Shown piece after piece: positions 47,728 through 55,440 of a stretch of 64,000 bases of DNA. The stretch is from Pseudomonas protegens (GTDB lineage Bacteria > Pseudomonadota > Gammaproteobacteria > Pseudomonadales > Pseudomonadaceae): assembly GCF_003363755.1 (NCBI RefSeq), contig NZ_CP031396.1:310001-374000 (forward strand), read 5' to 3'. Both the position numbers and the translations under genes were made by a program. The first letter of the stretch is position 1; each line of letters opens with the position of its first letter. The notes under the pieces were generated by a model. It did not search any database, had not been told where the DNA came from, and worked only from the letters and a program-made list of their open reading frames with translations.

Positions 47728-48729
47728 ATGAGCGAACAGATCCTCTCAGAAGCCGAATACGACGCCATTACCCAAGCTGCCGCGCAATGGTGCATGCGTT
47801 TGCATGAAGCCGACTGCAGCGATGCGGAGCGTCTGGCCTTTCAGCAATGGCATGATGCCGACCCCCTGCACGCTTTCGAATACGAGGCGATGCGGGAGAT
47901 ATGGGAAGTGGCCGATCAACTGCCACCCTCCACTCTGGCGCCGGCTCCGGTCAAGCCTGCCCCCCGGCGCACCTGGCAGCATTACGGCGCGGCCGCGGCC
48001 GTCGCCCTGTGCGCCCTGCCCCTGGCCGCCTACAGCGGTTGGGAACTGGGCTGGCTGCCATCGTCCTACGAGCATTTCGAAGCCGGCGACAGCCTGCGCA
48101 ACGTGACCCTGGCCGACGGCAGCCAGGTGGAACTGAACCTGGGCAGCAGCCTGACCTACAGCAACTACAAGGATCAGCGCCGGGTCACCCTGAAGAAGGG
48201 CGAGGCGTTCTTCAAGGTCAGCCACGACAGCAGCCATCCGTTCGTGGTCAAGGCCGCCCAAGGCCAGATCAAGGTCACCGGCACCCAGTTCAACGTGTGG
48301 ATGTATGAGGATCAGGTACGGGTCACCCTGCTGCAGGGCTCGGTGCTGGTCACCAGCAATACCGCGCTGCCCGGCGAAGGTTTCCGTCTGGAACCGGGCA
48401 TGCAGGCTCACTACAAGGATGGCGATTACGCGCCGCAGATCAGCCAGACCTACAGCAACGACAGTTCACTGGCCTGGCGCAACGGCAAACTGGTGCTGGA
48501 CAACCTGGCCCTCAGCGATGCCCTGCCACTGATCAATCGCTACCTGGACACCCCGGTGCAGCTGGCCGACAGCTCGACCGGCAAGATCCGCGTGGGCGGC
48601 ATCTACAACACCCGGGAAATCAGGAGCCTGCTGACTTCGTTGCCCAAGGTGCTGCCGGTCTACCTGACGCGCAATCGCGACGGCAACCCGGTGATCAATT
48701 CGTTGCCCCAGTCCCCGCCAAAAAGCTGA
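47728..48729 (+). CDS. FecR/FpvR-type anti-sigma regulator without an adjacent sigma gene
   Basis: The 333-residue protein has an N-terminal DUF4880 domain (AITQAAAQWCMRLHEADCSDAERLAFQQW), a transmembrane segment (YGAAAAVALCALPLAAYSGW) and the periplasmic FecR domain (VTLADGSQVELNLGSSLTYSNYKDQRRVTLKKGEAFFKV), plus a C-terminal STN-like tail (LPKVLPVYLTRNRDGNPVIN). It should restrain an ECF sigma factor until a siderophore receptor signals. No sigma or receptor gene is next to it. The neighbour is pvdQ, so it may act with the pyoverdine sigma factors, as FpvR does in P. aeruginosa; its length of 333 is close to FpvR. This link is inferred. Confidence 0.87.
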   Translation: MSEQILSEAEYDAITQAAAQWCMRLHEADCSDAERLAFQQWHDADPLHAFEYEAMREIWEVADQLPPSTLAPAPVKPAPRRTWQHYGAAAAVALCALPLAAYSGWELGWLPSSYEHFEAGDSLRNVTLADGSQVELNLGSSLTYSNYKDQRRVTLKKGEAFFKVSHDSSHPFVVKAAQGQIKVTGTQFNVWMYEDQVRVTLLQGSVLVTSNTALPGEGFRLEPGMQAHYKDGDYAPQISQTYSNDSSLAWRNGKLVLDNLALSDALPLINRYLDTPVQLADSSTGKIRVGGIYNTREIRSLLTSLPKVLPVYLTRNRDGNPVINSLPQSPPKS

Positions 48730-48755
48730 AGGCCGCCCCGTTACGGGGGCGGCCT
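48730..48755. terminator. GC-rich hairpin between convergent fecR-like and pvdQ genes
   Basis: AGGCCGCCCC pairs with GGGGCGGCCT-type arms around GTTACG. U tracts are weak on both sides, so it may serve both transcripts but its strength is uncertain. Confidence 0.6.
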
Positions 48756-48781
48756 CGATTCCAGTCAACCTCTGACACCCA

Positions 48782-51115
48782 CTACTTGGCCAATGGCTGC
48801 GAATCCCGGCGCGGCTCCTGGATCAGTTGCGACTGATACTGGCCATCGGCGCGGATCTGCGCCTCGGTAAAGGGCAGCACACTCCACTGATTCCGGGCAA
48901 AGGCCTCGGTCTGGTCGCGAAAGTGCGGCGACGCCGGATCGCTGGACAGGGAAAACGCCAGCAGGCCCAGGGCCCGCGGCCCCTGCTCATCGAAACTGAC
49001 CACATTCAGGTAGCTGGTGCCGCTCACCACCTCGCGCTTGCCATCGGCACCCGGCACGCTCTGGATAGCGTTGTACACCCCCAGGCTTTCCGGGCCGCCA
49101 GGCACCGGGGTCGGCCGCCCGCCCTGGCTCACCTGCTGGATATCGCCCCAGCGCACATCGGCGCCCAACCCGGCCTGCGCCACTTGCTGCGCCGAGGCCA
49201 GCATCGCCTCACGCAGGGCCTGGGCCACTGCTGGACGGCTGATGGCCAGGCCCCGTGGCGTGTGCTGCGGGTCCTTGGGGTCGAAGGCGACCCGCCAGAT
49301 ATCCGGACGCTGCAACAGCGGCTGCATGATGCCCTGGAAATGCACGAAGCCCAGGCCCGTCTGCAACCCGGCGCTGCGGTCCCAGGACTTGAGGCTGGCG
49401 CACAGCGCGGCCAGTCGCTGGGCGTCGGGGCCCAGGTCCTGCGCGCAGAATTGCAGCAGGTCCGGCATCACCTGACCGGCCAGGTACACCTGATCATCGG
49501 TGACCATATGCTGCAGATCGCTGACCTGGGCCTTGGGCATCCGGCTCAAGCGATCCAGGGCGAAACGCGCACGCATCTTCAGGGGTACGTCCTGCTGGCT
49601 GATCACCGGCGAGAAGCCCTGCAGCGGCGCCGCCGGGTTGACCATCCAGGCCGAGTCATTGGAGTGCTGCAGGTAATCGTTGCGCGCCAGTTGCGGCAAT
49701 TGGCCAGCGGCAAAGATCCCCGGCTGGGCCGCCGCCGGGTCGATGTCCCAGGCGCAGGTGCTGCGGGAACCATCAAGGACGATGACCTGGGTGCCGACCC
49801 GCGGATCGCTGCACTGGGCGAGCTTGGCCTGGGTGACGTTGGGCACCACCGACTGGTTCATGTACAGCGCACGGCCCTGGTCATCTGCCGCCAGGGTGTT
49901 GACCCAGGGAATGCCCTGCAGCTGATGCACGCTGTCTTGCAGGCCCGTCACGCTGTCGGCCTGGTTCATCGCGTACCACTGGGCCAGCACCCGGGTGTTG
50001 TCGAGGTTGGCATCACGCAGGCTGTAGGCATGTTCGCGGTCCCAGTCCAGCTCCCCCGGCCACTGCACCACCGGGCCGAAGACCGAGCTGTAGAGGGTCC
50101 GCGACTCGCTATGCAACTGGCCATCCGCGCCTTTGACCTGCACCGTCACGGTCTGGCGCTCCAGGGGTTGCGAGCGGCCATCGAGCAGATAGCGGGTCGG
50201 GTCCTGGGGGTCCAATTGCAGGCGGTACAGGGTGAAATGCTTGGACGCATCCACCGTGTGGGTCCAGGCCAGGTGCTGGTTGAAGCCGATATTGATCAGC
50301 GGCAGGCCGGGCAAGGCGGCCCCCATCACATCCAGCTGGCCGGGGATGGTCAGGTGCATCTGATAGAAACGCATGGCGCCGACCCAGGGGAAATGCGGGT
50401 TGGCCAGCAGCAGACCGCGACCGTTGAACGAACGCTCGCTGCCGATGGCCACCGCATTGCTGCCACGGTCCAGGGCGAAACCTTGCTGGCGGGCTGCCGC
50501 CAGTTGCCAATGACGCTCACTCAGCGCCGCCTGGGCCGCGACGCCCGGGGGCGTGGCTCCCGCCAGGGCCTCGGCGAACTGCCCGGCGCCGCCTTCCACC
50601 AGCAGGCGCCGGGTCAGCTTCACCAGGTCCGAGGTGGCCAGCGGCCGTACCCAGTCGCCCTGGCACTGCTCGGGCAGCCCCTGAACCCGGCGCTCCGCCA
50701 ACTGGCGGTTGTAGCCCTCGACATAACCCTGCATGCGCTCACGCACCGCCGGGGTCTGTGCCTGCCAAAAGCCGGCCACCGCCTGGGGCGTGTTCAGCCA
50801 ACTGAAAAACACATCGCTGCTCAGGTTGTCCCGCTGCTCCAGAGTCTGACCTTCGGCACCGAAGTACCTGGCCCGCTCGGCGTTCACCGTCAGCACTTCA
50901 TTGGCCATCAGGCACAGATTGTCCTGGGCATAGGCATAACCGATGCCATAACCCAGGCCGCGCTCGTCGCTGGCACGGATATGCGGGACACCAAAGCTGG
51001 TGCGGCGAATCTCGGCACGGGTCGGTTCGGGCTGCGCCTGTGCATGGGCACCGCAACTGAGACTTAGAAACAGGGCTGCAAGGCAAAAATGCGGTAACTG
51101 CCTGGAAATGATCAC
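48782..51115 (-). CDS. pvdQ: PvdQ, acyl-homoserine-lactone / pyoverdine-precursor acylase
   Basis: The 777-residue Ntn hydrolase starts at a GTG (51115) behind AGGAG and has a signal peptide ending at CGAHAQA. A pro-segment precedes the autocleavage site Gly218-Ser219 in LDRGSNAVAIG; Ser219 becomes the N-terminal nucleophile of the beta chain. Downstream oxyanion and His/Asn motifs (GRGLLLANPHFPW; FNQHLAWTHTVDASKHF) are present. PvdQ removes the fatty acyl tail from the periplasmic pyoverdine precursor and also hydrolyses long-chain acyl-homoserine lactones. The gene is apart from the main pyoverdine cluster, next to a FecR-type regulator. Confidence 0.92.
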   Translation of the reverse strand: MIISRQLPHFCLAALFLSLSCGAHAQAQPEPTRAEIRRTSFGVPHIRASDERGLGYGIGYAYAQDNLCLMANEVLTVNAERARYFGAEGQTLEQRDNLSSDVFFSWLNTPQAVAGFWQAQTPAVRERMQGYVEGYNRQLAERRVQGLPEQCQGDWVRPLATSDLVKLTRRLLVEGGAGQFAEALAGATPPGVAAQAALSERHWQLAAARQQGFALDRGSNAVAIGSERSFNGRGLLLANPHFPWVGAMRFYQMHLTIPGQLDVMGAALPGLPLINIGFNQHLAWTHTVDASKHFTLYRLQLDPQDPTRYLLDGRSQPLERQTVTVQVKGADGQLHSESRTLYSSVFGPVVQWPGELDWDREHAYSLRDANLDNTRVLAQWYAMNQADSVTGLQDSVHQLQGIPWVNTLAADDQGRALYMNQSVVPNVTQAKLAQCSDPRVGTQVIVLDGSRSTCAWDIDPAAAQPGIFAAGQLPQLARNDYLQHSNDSAWMVNPAAPLQGFSPVISQQDVPLKMRARFALDRLSRMPKAQVSDLQHMVTDDQVYLAGQVMPDLLQFCAQDLGPDAQRLAALCASLKSWDRSAGLQTGLGFVHFQGIMQPLLQRPDIWRVAFDPKDPQHTPRGLAISRPAVAQALREAMLASAQQVAQAGLGADVRWGDIQQVSQGGRPTPVPGGPESLGVYNAIQSVPGADGKREVVSGTSYLNVVSFDEQGPRALGLLAFSLSSDPASPHFRDQTEAFARNQWSVLPFTEAQIRADGQYQSQLIQEPRRDSQPLAK

Positions 51116-51580
51116 GCCGACTCCTGATGCAAAAATACAGAACCAGGACTGGTGTGCAGGAAGGGTTTGGCAACGCCGCCAGTCTGGGAATCCGGCCGCG
51201 CACGGATCAACCGACGCCTGCCTGCCCCTATGGACGAATGGCCGCCGAAAAAATTACCCCCCGCAGGACAACACCGACCTGGCGATGACAGGTCAGTGAC
51301 TTGATACCGACAATTTTTCTACATCCCGGGCTTCATGATTCGCCGTGCTCGTTCGTCTAGTTACTAGGATCTGTACGAAAGCTCACCGAGCAAAGATCAG
51401 GCAAGGCAAAAACAGGCGAGGAAGCGGAGTGTAGGGACCTACATGAGCATTCCGAGCCTGTTTCTACGTCGCGCCGAAGGCGCGAAGTGCGCAGCATGAT
51501 CGAAGCGCAGGTAGTTTTCGGACAGAACCTAGAGCACCCATCATTCTTTTCCTGATACGGCTCTGCTAAGGAGTTTTTGC
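51116..51580. other. Intergenic region carrying a MITE-like element
   Basis: The 465 bases between pvdQ and the winged-helix gene contain the element at 51364-51532 and otherwise AT-rich, promoter-like sequence at both sides. No gene is supported; the open frame across the element is without a ribosome site. Confidence 0.5.
51364..51532. mobile_element. MITE-like element with terminal inverted repeats and CTAG borders
   Basis: The left end CTAGGATCTGTACGAAAGCT and the complement of the right end, CTAGGTTCTGTCCGAAAACT, differ at four positions over 20 bases. CTAG borders both ends, as a duplicated target would. The 169-base element is too short for a transposase and has further internal complementarity around 51463-51490 (GCGCC/GGCGC). 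It is probably a non-autonomous element or a relic of an insertion sequence; the parent family was not identified. Confidence 0.6.
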
Positions 51581-51961
51581 ATGTACAACCCGCAACTGCC
51601 AATGGACGGCATCACCGTGAACAACACGCCTTCCCTGAATGCCGGCGCCGGTGTCTTCGGCAAGAACGCCGAGCGCAACAGTAACGAACGGATCAAGCAG
51701 CTGCTGAAAAGCTTTGGCCTGCGCACCAGCCTGATTCGCCTGAAAGTCATCGACGCCCTGCTCACCGCCGCCCAGAGCGAGCGCTCCCTGGGTGTGCGGG
51801 GGGTCCACAGTCAACTGCTGGAACTGGATATTCCGCTGTCGTTTCTAAGCGTGCGGGAAGTCTTGAAGCGCCTGTGCAGCGAGGGCGTGCTGACCCTCAA
51901 CGCCGACAAGAGCTACAGCCTGCACCAGCAGGCTGCGGCGGTGCTCGACGGTCTCTCCTGA
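51581..51961 (+). CDS. Small Fur-like winged-helix protein
   Basis: The 126-residue protein begins behind AAGGAG. After a flexible 30-residue N-terminus the part SFGLRTSLIRLKVIDALLTAAQSERSLGVRGVHSQL, LELDIPLSFLSVREVLKRLCSEGVL follows the helix pattern of the Fur DNA-binding domain (GLRxTxxRxxVLxxL ... PLSxxTVYRxLxxLxxxGxL). The metal-binding dimerisation domain of Fur is missing: the protein ends 20 residues later, with few His and one Cys. It may bind DNA or modulate another Fur-family protein; this is inference from pattern only. I think similar proteins exist in other pseudomonads. Confidence 0.7.
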   Translation: MYNPQLPMDGITVNNTPSLNAGAGVFGKNAERNSNERIKQLLKSFGLRTSLIRLKVIDALLTAAQSERSLGVRGVHSQLLELDIPLSFLSVREVLKRLCSEGVLTLNADKSYSLHQQAAAVLDGLS

Positions 51962-51978
51962 GACGGTCGAGCCACGGC

Positions 51979-52167
51979 TCAGGGCTTGACCTTGCGGCGC
52001 ATCACGCCATTGATCACCACCACGACCACCGCCACACCAATGGCGATGTACTGGAACAGTTTTTCACTGATGACGCCGTGGTTCTGCAGGTAGGAAAGGC
52101 CAAGCATGATCCCCAGTACCACCAGGGAAATCAGGATCGAGTATTTCAAGCGTTGTGACTGGGTCAT
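51979..52167 (-). CDS. Small membrane protein (62 aa)
   Basis: From the ATG at 52167, behind AGGA, the protein has 62 residues and two transmembrane segments (LKYSILISLVVLGIMLGLSYL; LFQYIAIGVAVVVVVINGVM) with a basic tail RRKVKP. No family is recognised. It converges on the winged-helix gene and probably has its own promoter in the 200 bases upstream. Confidence 0.7.
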   Translation of the reverse strand: MTQSQRLKYSILISLVVLGIMLGLSYLQNHGVISEKLFQYIAIGVAVVVVVINGVMRRKVKP

Positions 52168-52328
52168 TGCGGGGTCCTGAAGCTGAAAATGTATCCGCCG
52201 TGTATCAAGAACGATGCCAAGCACCTACCCGGATTCGGGGATGCGCCGGGGAAATCGGGGTCACATGGTACAGGCGCGAAAGAGATTTTTCTCCTTCATC
52301 GTCCTGTCGAGTTCCCTGTGCCCCAACC

Positions 52329-52352
52329 AACGCCCGCCCTGCCGCGGGCGTT
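52329..52352 (-). terminator. Hairpin after the LysR gene
   Basis: AACGCCCGC (52329-52337) and GCGGGCGTT (52344-52352) are exact complements with a 6-base loop, 20 bases beyond the LysR stop on the minus strand. The following T tract is poor. Confidence 0.5.
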
Positions 52353-52372
52353 CTGCTGTCTGTGGCCCGCCT

Positions 52373-53287
52373 TCAGGGGCGCGAGGTGCCATTGCCAGGG
52401 CGGGCGAACAGCTCCAGCAACCAGTCGACGAAGACCCGCACCCGGGTCGACAGATGACGCTGGGGCGGATACATCGCGGTCAGCGGTAGCGACGGCACCG
52501 GAAAGTCCTCCAGGACCTCGCGCAAGACCCCGGCCCGCAACTGTCGGGCTACGTTGTAATAGGGCGTCTGCACCAGTCCGTAACCGGCTTCGCAGGCCGC
52601 CAGGTAGCCGTCGGCGCTGTTGACCGCCACCTGCTTGGGCAACTCCATCGGGCGCAACTGACCATCGATGTAGAACTCCAGTCCATAACGCTTGCCGCTG
52701 ACACTGGAGAAATACTCCACCATCCGATGCCCTTGCAGGTCGGCCAGCGATTGGGGCGTTCCCTGTTGCTGCAGGTAGCCCGGGCTGGCGCACGTCACTT
52801 GCTGCAACTGCACCAGCGGCCGGGCCACCAGGCTGTCATCCAGGGTCGGGCCGCCCCGCAAGGCGCAATCCACGCCCTCACGGATCAAGTCCACGGGGCG
52901 GTCATTGAGGCCGATCTCCAACTCGATCAGCGGGTAGCGGGCAGAAAACTCCGGTAACGCGGGAATCACGATCAGCCGACCGATGCCCACCGGCATATCG
53001 ATGCGCAAGAGCCCCCGAGGGTTGTGCCGGGTCACGGAAAATGCCGCTTCGGCCTCCTCCAGGTCCGCCAGCAGGCGCACGCAGCGCTGGTAATAGGCGG
53101 CGCCGTCCAGGGTCGGGCTCACCTGACGGGTGGTGCGGTGCAGAAGCTGCACGCCCAGATGAGCTTCCAGTTGCTTGATCAGGATGGTGACCGAGGCCGC
53201 CGGCATGTGCAGATCCTCGGCGGCCCTGGCAAAGCCGCCCAGCTCGACAATCCGGGTGAAGACACGCATGGCATTGAAACGGTCCAT
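52373..53287 (-). CDS. LysR-family transcriptional regulator
   Basis: The 304-residue protein has a typical LysR start (MDRFNAMRVFTRIVELGGFARAAEDLHMPAASVTILIKQLEAHLGVQLLHRTTRQVSPT) of the CrgA/DmlR-like subgroup, then the effector-binding domain (RGLLRIDMPVGIGRLIVIPALPEFSARYPLIELEIG). It diverges from the aldo/keto reductase gene across 118 bases and likely regulates it. Confidence 0.92.
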   Translation of the reverse strand: MDRFNAMRVFTRIVELGGFARAAEDLHMPAASVTILIKQLEAHLGVQLLHRTTRQVSPTLDGAAYYQRCVRLLADLEEAEAAFSVTRHNPRGLLRIDMPVGIGRLIVIPALPEFSARYPLIELEIGLNDRPVDLIREGVDCALRGGPTLDDSLVARPLVQLQQVTCASPGYLQQQGTPQSLADLQGHRMVEYFSSVSGKRYGLEFYIDGQLRPMELPKQVAVNSADGYLAACEAGYGLVQTPYYNVARQLRAGVLREVLEDFPVPSLPLTAMYPPQRHLSTRVRVFVDWLLELFARPGNGTSRP

Positions 53288-53405
53288 GAAACAGGCTCAC
53301 GATTATTTAGAAAATGATAATAGTGATAGCGCTTTTAGCCTGTTTATACAGCTTTTGTCGAGTAGCACACTGAGCGCTCTTTCCCCCTCATCGGAGTATT
53401 GAGCG

Positions 53406-54401
53406 ATGCACACTCGACAACTGGGCCATCAGGGTCCGCAGGTTTCCGCCATTGGCCTGGGCTGCATGGGCATGAGCGATTTCTACACCACCGGCAACGA
53501 CCCCAAGGAGGCCGTCGCCACCCTGCACCGCGCCCTGGAACTGGGGATCAACCTGCTGGACACCGCCGATATGTACGGCCCCCACAGCAACGAGGAACTG
53601 ATCGGCCAGGCGATTCGCGGCAAGCGCCAGCAAGTGTTCCTGGCCAGCAAGTTCGGCATCGTCCGCGATCCGGGCGATGCGCAGGCTCGCGGCGTCAACG
53701 GCCGTCCCGAATACGTGCGTGCCTCCATCGACGGCAGCCTGCGGCGCCTGGGCGTGGACACCCTGGACCTGTATTACCTGCATCGGGTTGACCCGGACGT
53801 GGCCATCGAAGAAACCGTCGGCGCCATGGCGGAGCTGGTCCAGGCCGGCAAGGTGCGCTATTTGGGCTTGAGCGAAGCCTCGGCCAGCACGCTTGAGCGC
53901 GCTCATCAGGTGCATCCCATCAGCGCCCTGCAAAGTGAATACTCGCTGTGGAGCCGGGATCAGGAAGACAACGGCTGCCTGGCCGCCTGCCAGCGCCTGG
54001 GAATCGCCTTTGTCCCCTACAGTCCACTGGGCCGTGGCTTTCTGACCGGCGCCCTGAACAGCCCGGAGGACTTTGCCGCCGACGATTTCCGGCGTTCCAA
54101 CCCGCGTTTCCAGGGCGAGAATTTCCAGCGCAACCTGCAACTGGTGAAGCAGGTGCAGCAACTGGCGGCGGACAAACAGGTCAGCGCCGGGCAACTGGCC
54201 CTGGCCTGGGTGCTGGCACAGGGCGACTACCTGATCCCGATTCCCGGAACCAAGCAACGGCGCTATCTGGAGGAAAACGTGGCAGCGCTGCAGATCCGCC
54301 TGAGTGCTGCGGAGCTGGCTTCGCTGGAGGGCATTTTCAGCCCGCAGGCCACCGCCGGTCTCCGGTACACCGAGGAGGTGATGGCGCTGCTGGATCGCTG
54401 A
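53406..54401 (+). CDS. Aldo/keto reductase
   Basis: The 331-residue protein has the (beta/alpha)8 AKR motifs: [23 protein letters not shown] (catalytic Asp and Tyr), VFLASKFG (Lys), LYYLHRVDP (His) and the NADP-binding end ([17 protein letters not shown]). It resembles the YakC/pyridoxal-reductase and plant IAA-like group ([16 protein letters not shown] at the start). It should reduce an aldehyde or ketone with NADPH. Control by the divergent LysR gene is likely. Confidence 0.93.
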   Translation: MHTRQLGHQGPQVSAIGLGCMGMSDFYTTGNDPKEAVATLHRALELGINLLDTADMYGPHSNEELIGQAIRGKRQQVFLASKFGIVRDPGDAQARGVNGRPEYVRASIDGSLRRLGVDTLDLYYLHRVDPDVAIEETVGAMAELVQAGKVRYLGLSEASASTLERAHQVHPISALQSEYSLWSRDQEDNGCLAACQRLGIAFVPYSPLGRGFLTGALNSPEDFAADDFRRSNPRFQGENFQRNLQLVKQVQQLAADKQVSAGQLALAWVLAQGDYLIPIPGTKQRRYLEENVAALQIRLSAAELASLEGIFSPQATAGLRYTEEVMALLDR

Positions 54402-54404
54402 CGC

Positions 54405-54443
54405 AAAAAACGCGGCGCGGGCTCGGCAAGAGCGCGCGCCGCG
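54405..54443 (-). terminator. Intrinsic terminator of the 178-aa gene
   Basis: On the minus strand CCGCGGCGCG and CCGCGCCGCG form a GC-rich hairpin followed by six T (the A run at 54405-54410). It lies just beyond the stop of the 178-aa gene and may also act for the convergent aldo/keto reductase gene. Confidence 0.75.
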
Positions 54444-54449
54444 GCTGGA

Positions 54450-54986
54450 TCAGGCTTTGGCGGAGACGTTCTTGTCGGTCACCGTAGTGCCGTTGCCCTT
54501 GCCATAGTTCTGCAGGCTCTGCAGAACGTAGATGGCCTTCTTGTACTCGGGAACCAGGTAGTTGGCGTACTTGTTGCCCTTGATGTTGTTGTTCTGGATG
54601 TCATCGAGCTTCATCGCGAAGTATTCCAGGGCATTGAACGGCTCATCCGGGTTCTTCGGAATGCCGAAACGGTCGAACTTGTCGCCGGCGTTGATCAGGT
54701 TCAACGCGGTGATGTCGGAAATCAGGCCGTTGTTCTTGAGGAAGGTACTCATGCCACCCAGGGATTTGGTGGTCACGTTGGTCGGGTCGAAACCCTTGAT
54801 CTGCTTGTGAAGCTTCAACTGGTCCATCTTGCGGATATCCAGCACGGTGGGGTTGCTTCCCACCAGGCTCAACATCTGCCGTACCTTGGCACTTTGCGAG
54901 ACCGGCTTGGAGGAACCGCTGCCACCGCCGTCCTGCACCAACAGACCCGCCTTGCTGGTCCAGCCTCCAACGTATCCGATTGCCAT
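54450..54986 (-). CDS. Unrecognised protein (178 aa)
   Basis: The ATG at 54986 is preceded by CAGGAGTG, a good ribosome site. The 178 residues begin with a glycine-rich segment (MAIGYVGGWTSKAGLLVQDG, then GGSGSS), lack a signal peptide and cysteines, and are rich in Asn and Lys. The middle (SLGGMSTFLKNNGLISDITALNLINAGDKFDRFG) and C-terminal part (FNALEYFAMKLDDIQNNN; YLVPEYKKAIYVLQSLQNYG) look helical. Composition differs from neighbouring proteins. Lack of Cys, a Gly-rich start and many Asn are seen in secreted harpin-like or extracellular proteins, but I cannot assign a family or function. Confidence 0.8.
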   Translation of the reverse strand: MAIGYVGGWTSKAGLLVQDGGGSGSSKPVSQSAKVRQMLSLVGSNPTVLDIRKMDQLKLHKQIKGFDPTNVTTKSLGGMSTFLKNNGLISDITALNLINAGDKFDRFGIPKNPDEPFNALEYFAMKLDDIQNNNIKGNKYANYLVPEYKKAIYVLQSLQNYGKGNGTTVTDKNVSAKA

Positions 54987-55440
54987 GCTGACACTCCTGT
55001 AGTCCGGCTTGCCAATCCTCCTGTTCAGCCTGGCCCAGAGAGGACCGAAAAAGTCTTATCTGGCGTCTGAAACTGGGTGCAAGCCGTGTTGAATCATCTG
55101 AATGGGCGCAAGTATCAACGCCAGGACGACCTCCCAACAACGCTTTATTTCCACAAATTACAATTTCTGTACAAACTCGACACAATTAGCCGGAAGGCCC
55201 GATTTAAGCGGCGCCGGCTGTTTGCAGCACCCGCAAACCGTGATCTTTTCCTGCTGGCGATCGAACCGTTCAGCGGCTGCCTGACCCTCCTCTGTGTCAC
55301 CTGAGACACTTTTCAACGACATCGAAGTTTTTTTGGACGATCGTACTAAAGAGCAGAAAAACCGCGCCGACATCCTGAGGATGCCCCGACAAGGCTCCCC
55401 CTCTCCAAATAATAAAAAACGCTCGGTAAGGACAGGTCCC
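54987..55440. other. Divergent intergenic region with a sigma-28 promoter
   Basis: The 454 bases are clearly AT-richer than the surroundings. They must hold the promoter of the 178-aa gene and contain the FliA-type promoter of the chemoreceptor. No gene is supported. Confidence 0.55.
55347..55373 (+). promoter_or_regulatory. Sigma-28 (FliA) promoter of the chemoreceptor gene
   Basis: TAAA (55347-55350), 15 bases, then GCCGACAT (55366-55373) fits the flagellar consensus TAAA-N15-GCCGATAA with two mismatches at the end. It is 68 bases before the chemoreceptor ATG. Confidence 0.75.

Noticed and set aside
48827..51067. 746-codon open frame on the plus strand
   Set aside because: It is the antisense shadow of pvdQ, whose catalytic motifs are complete.
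54643..55185. 180-codon frame overlapping the 178-aa gene on the same strand
   Set aside because: It is an alternative frame of the 178-aa gene; the annotated frame has the ribosome site and the better composition.
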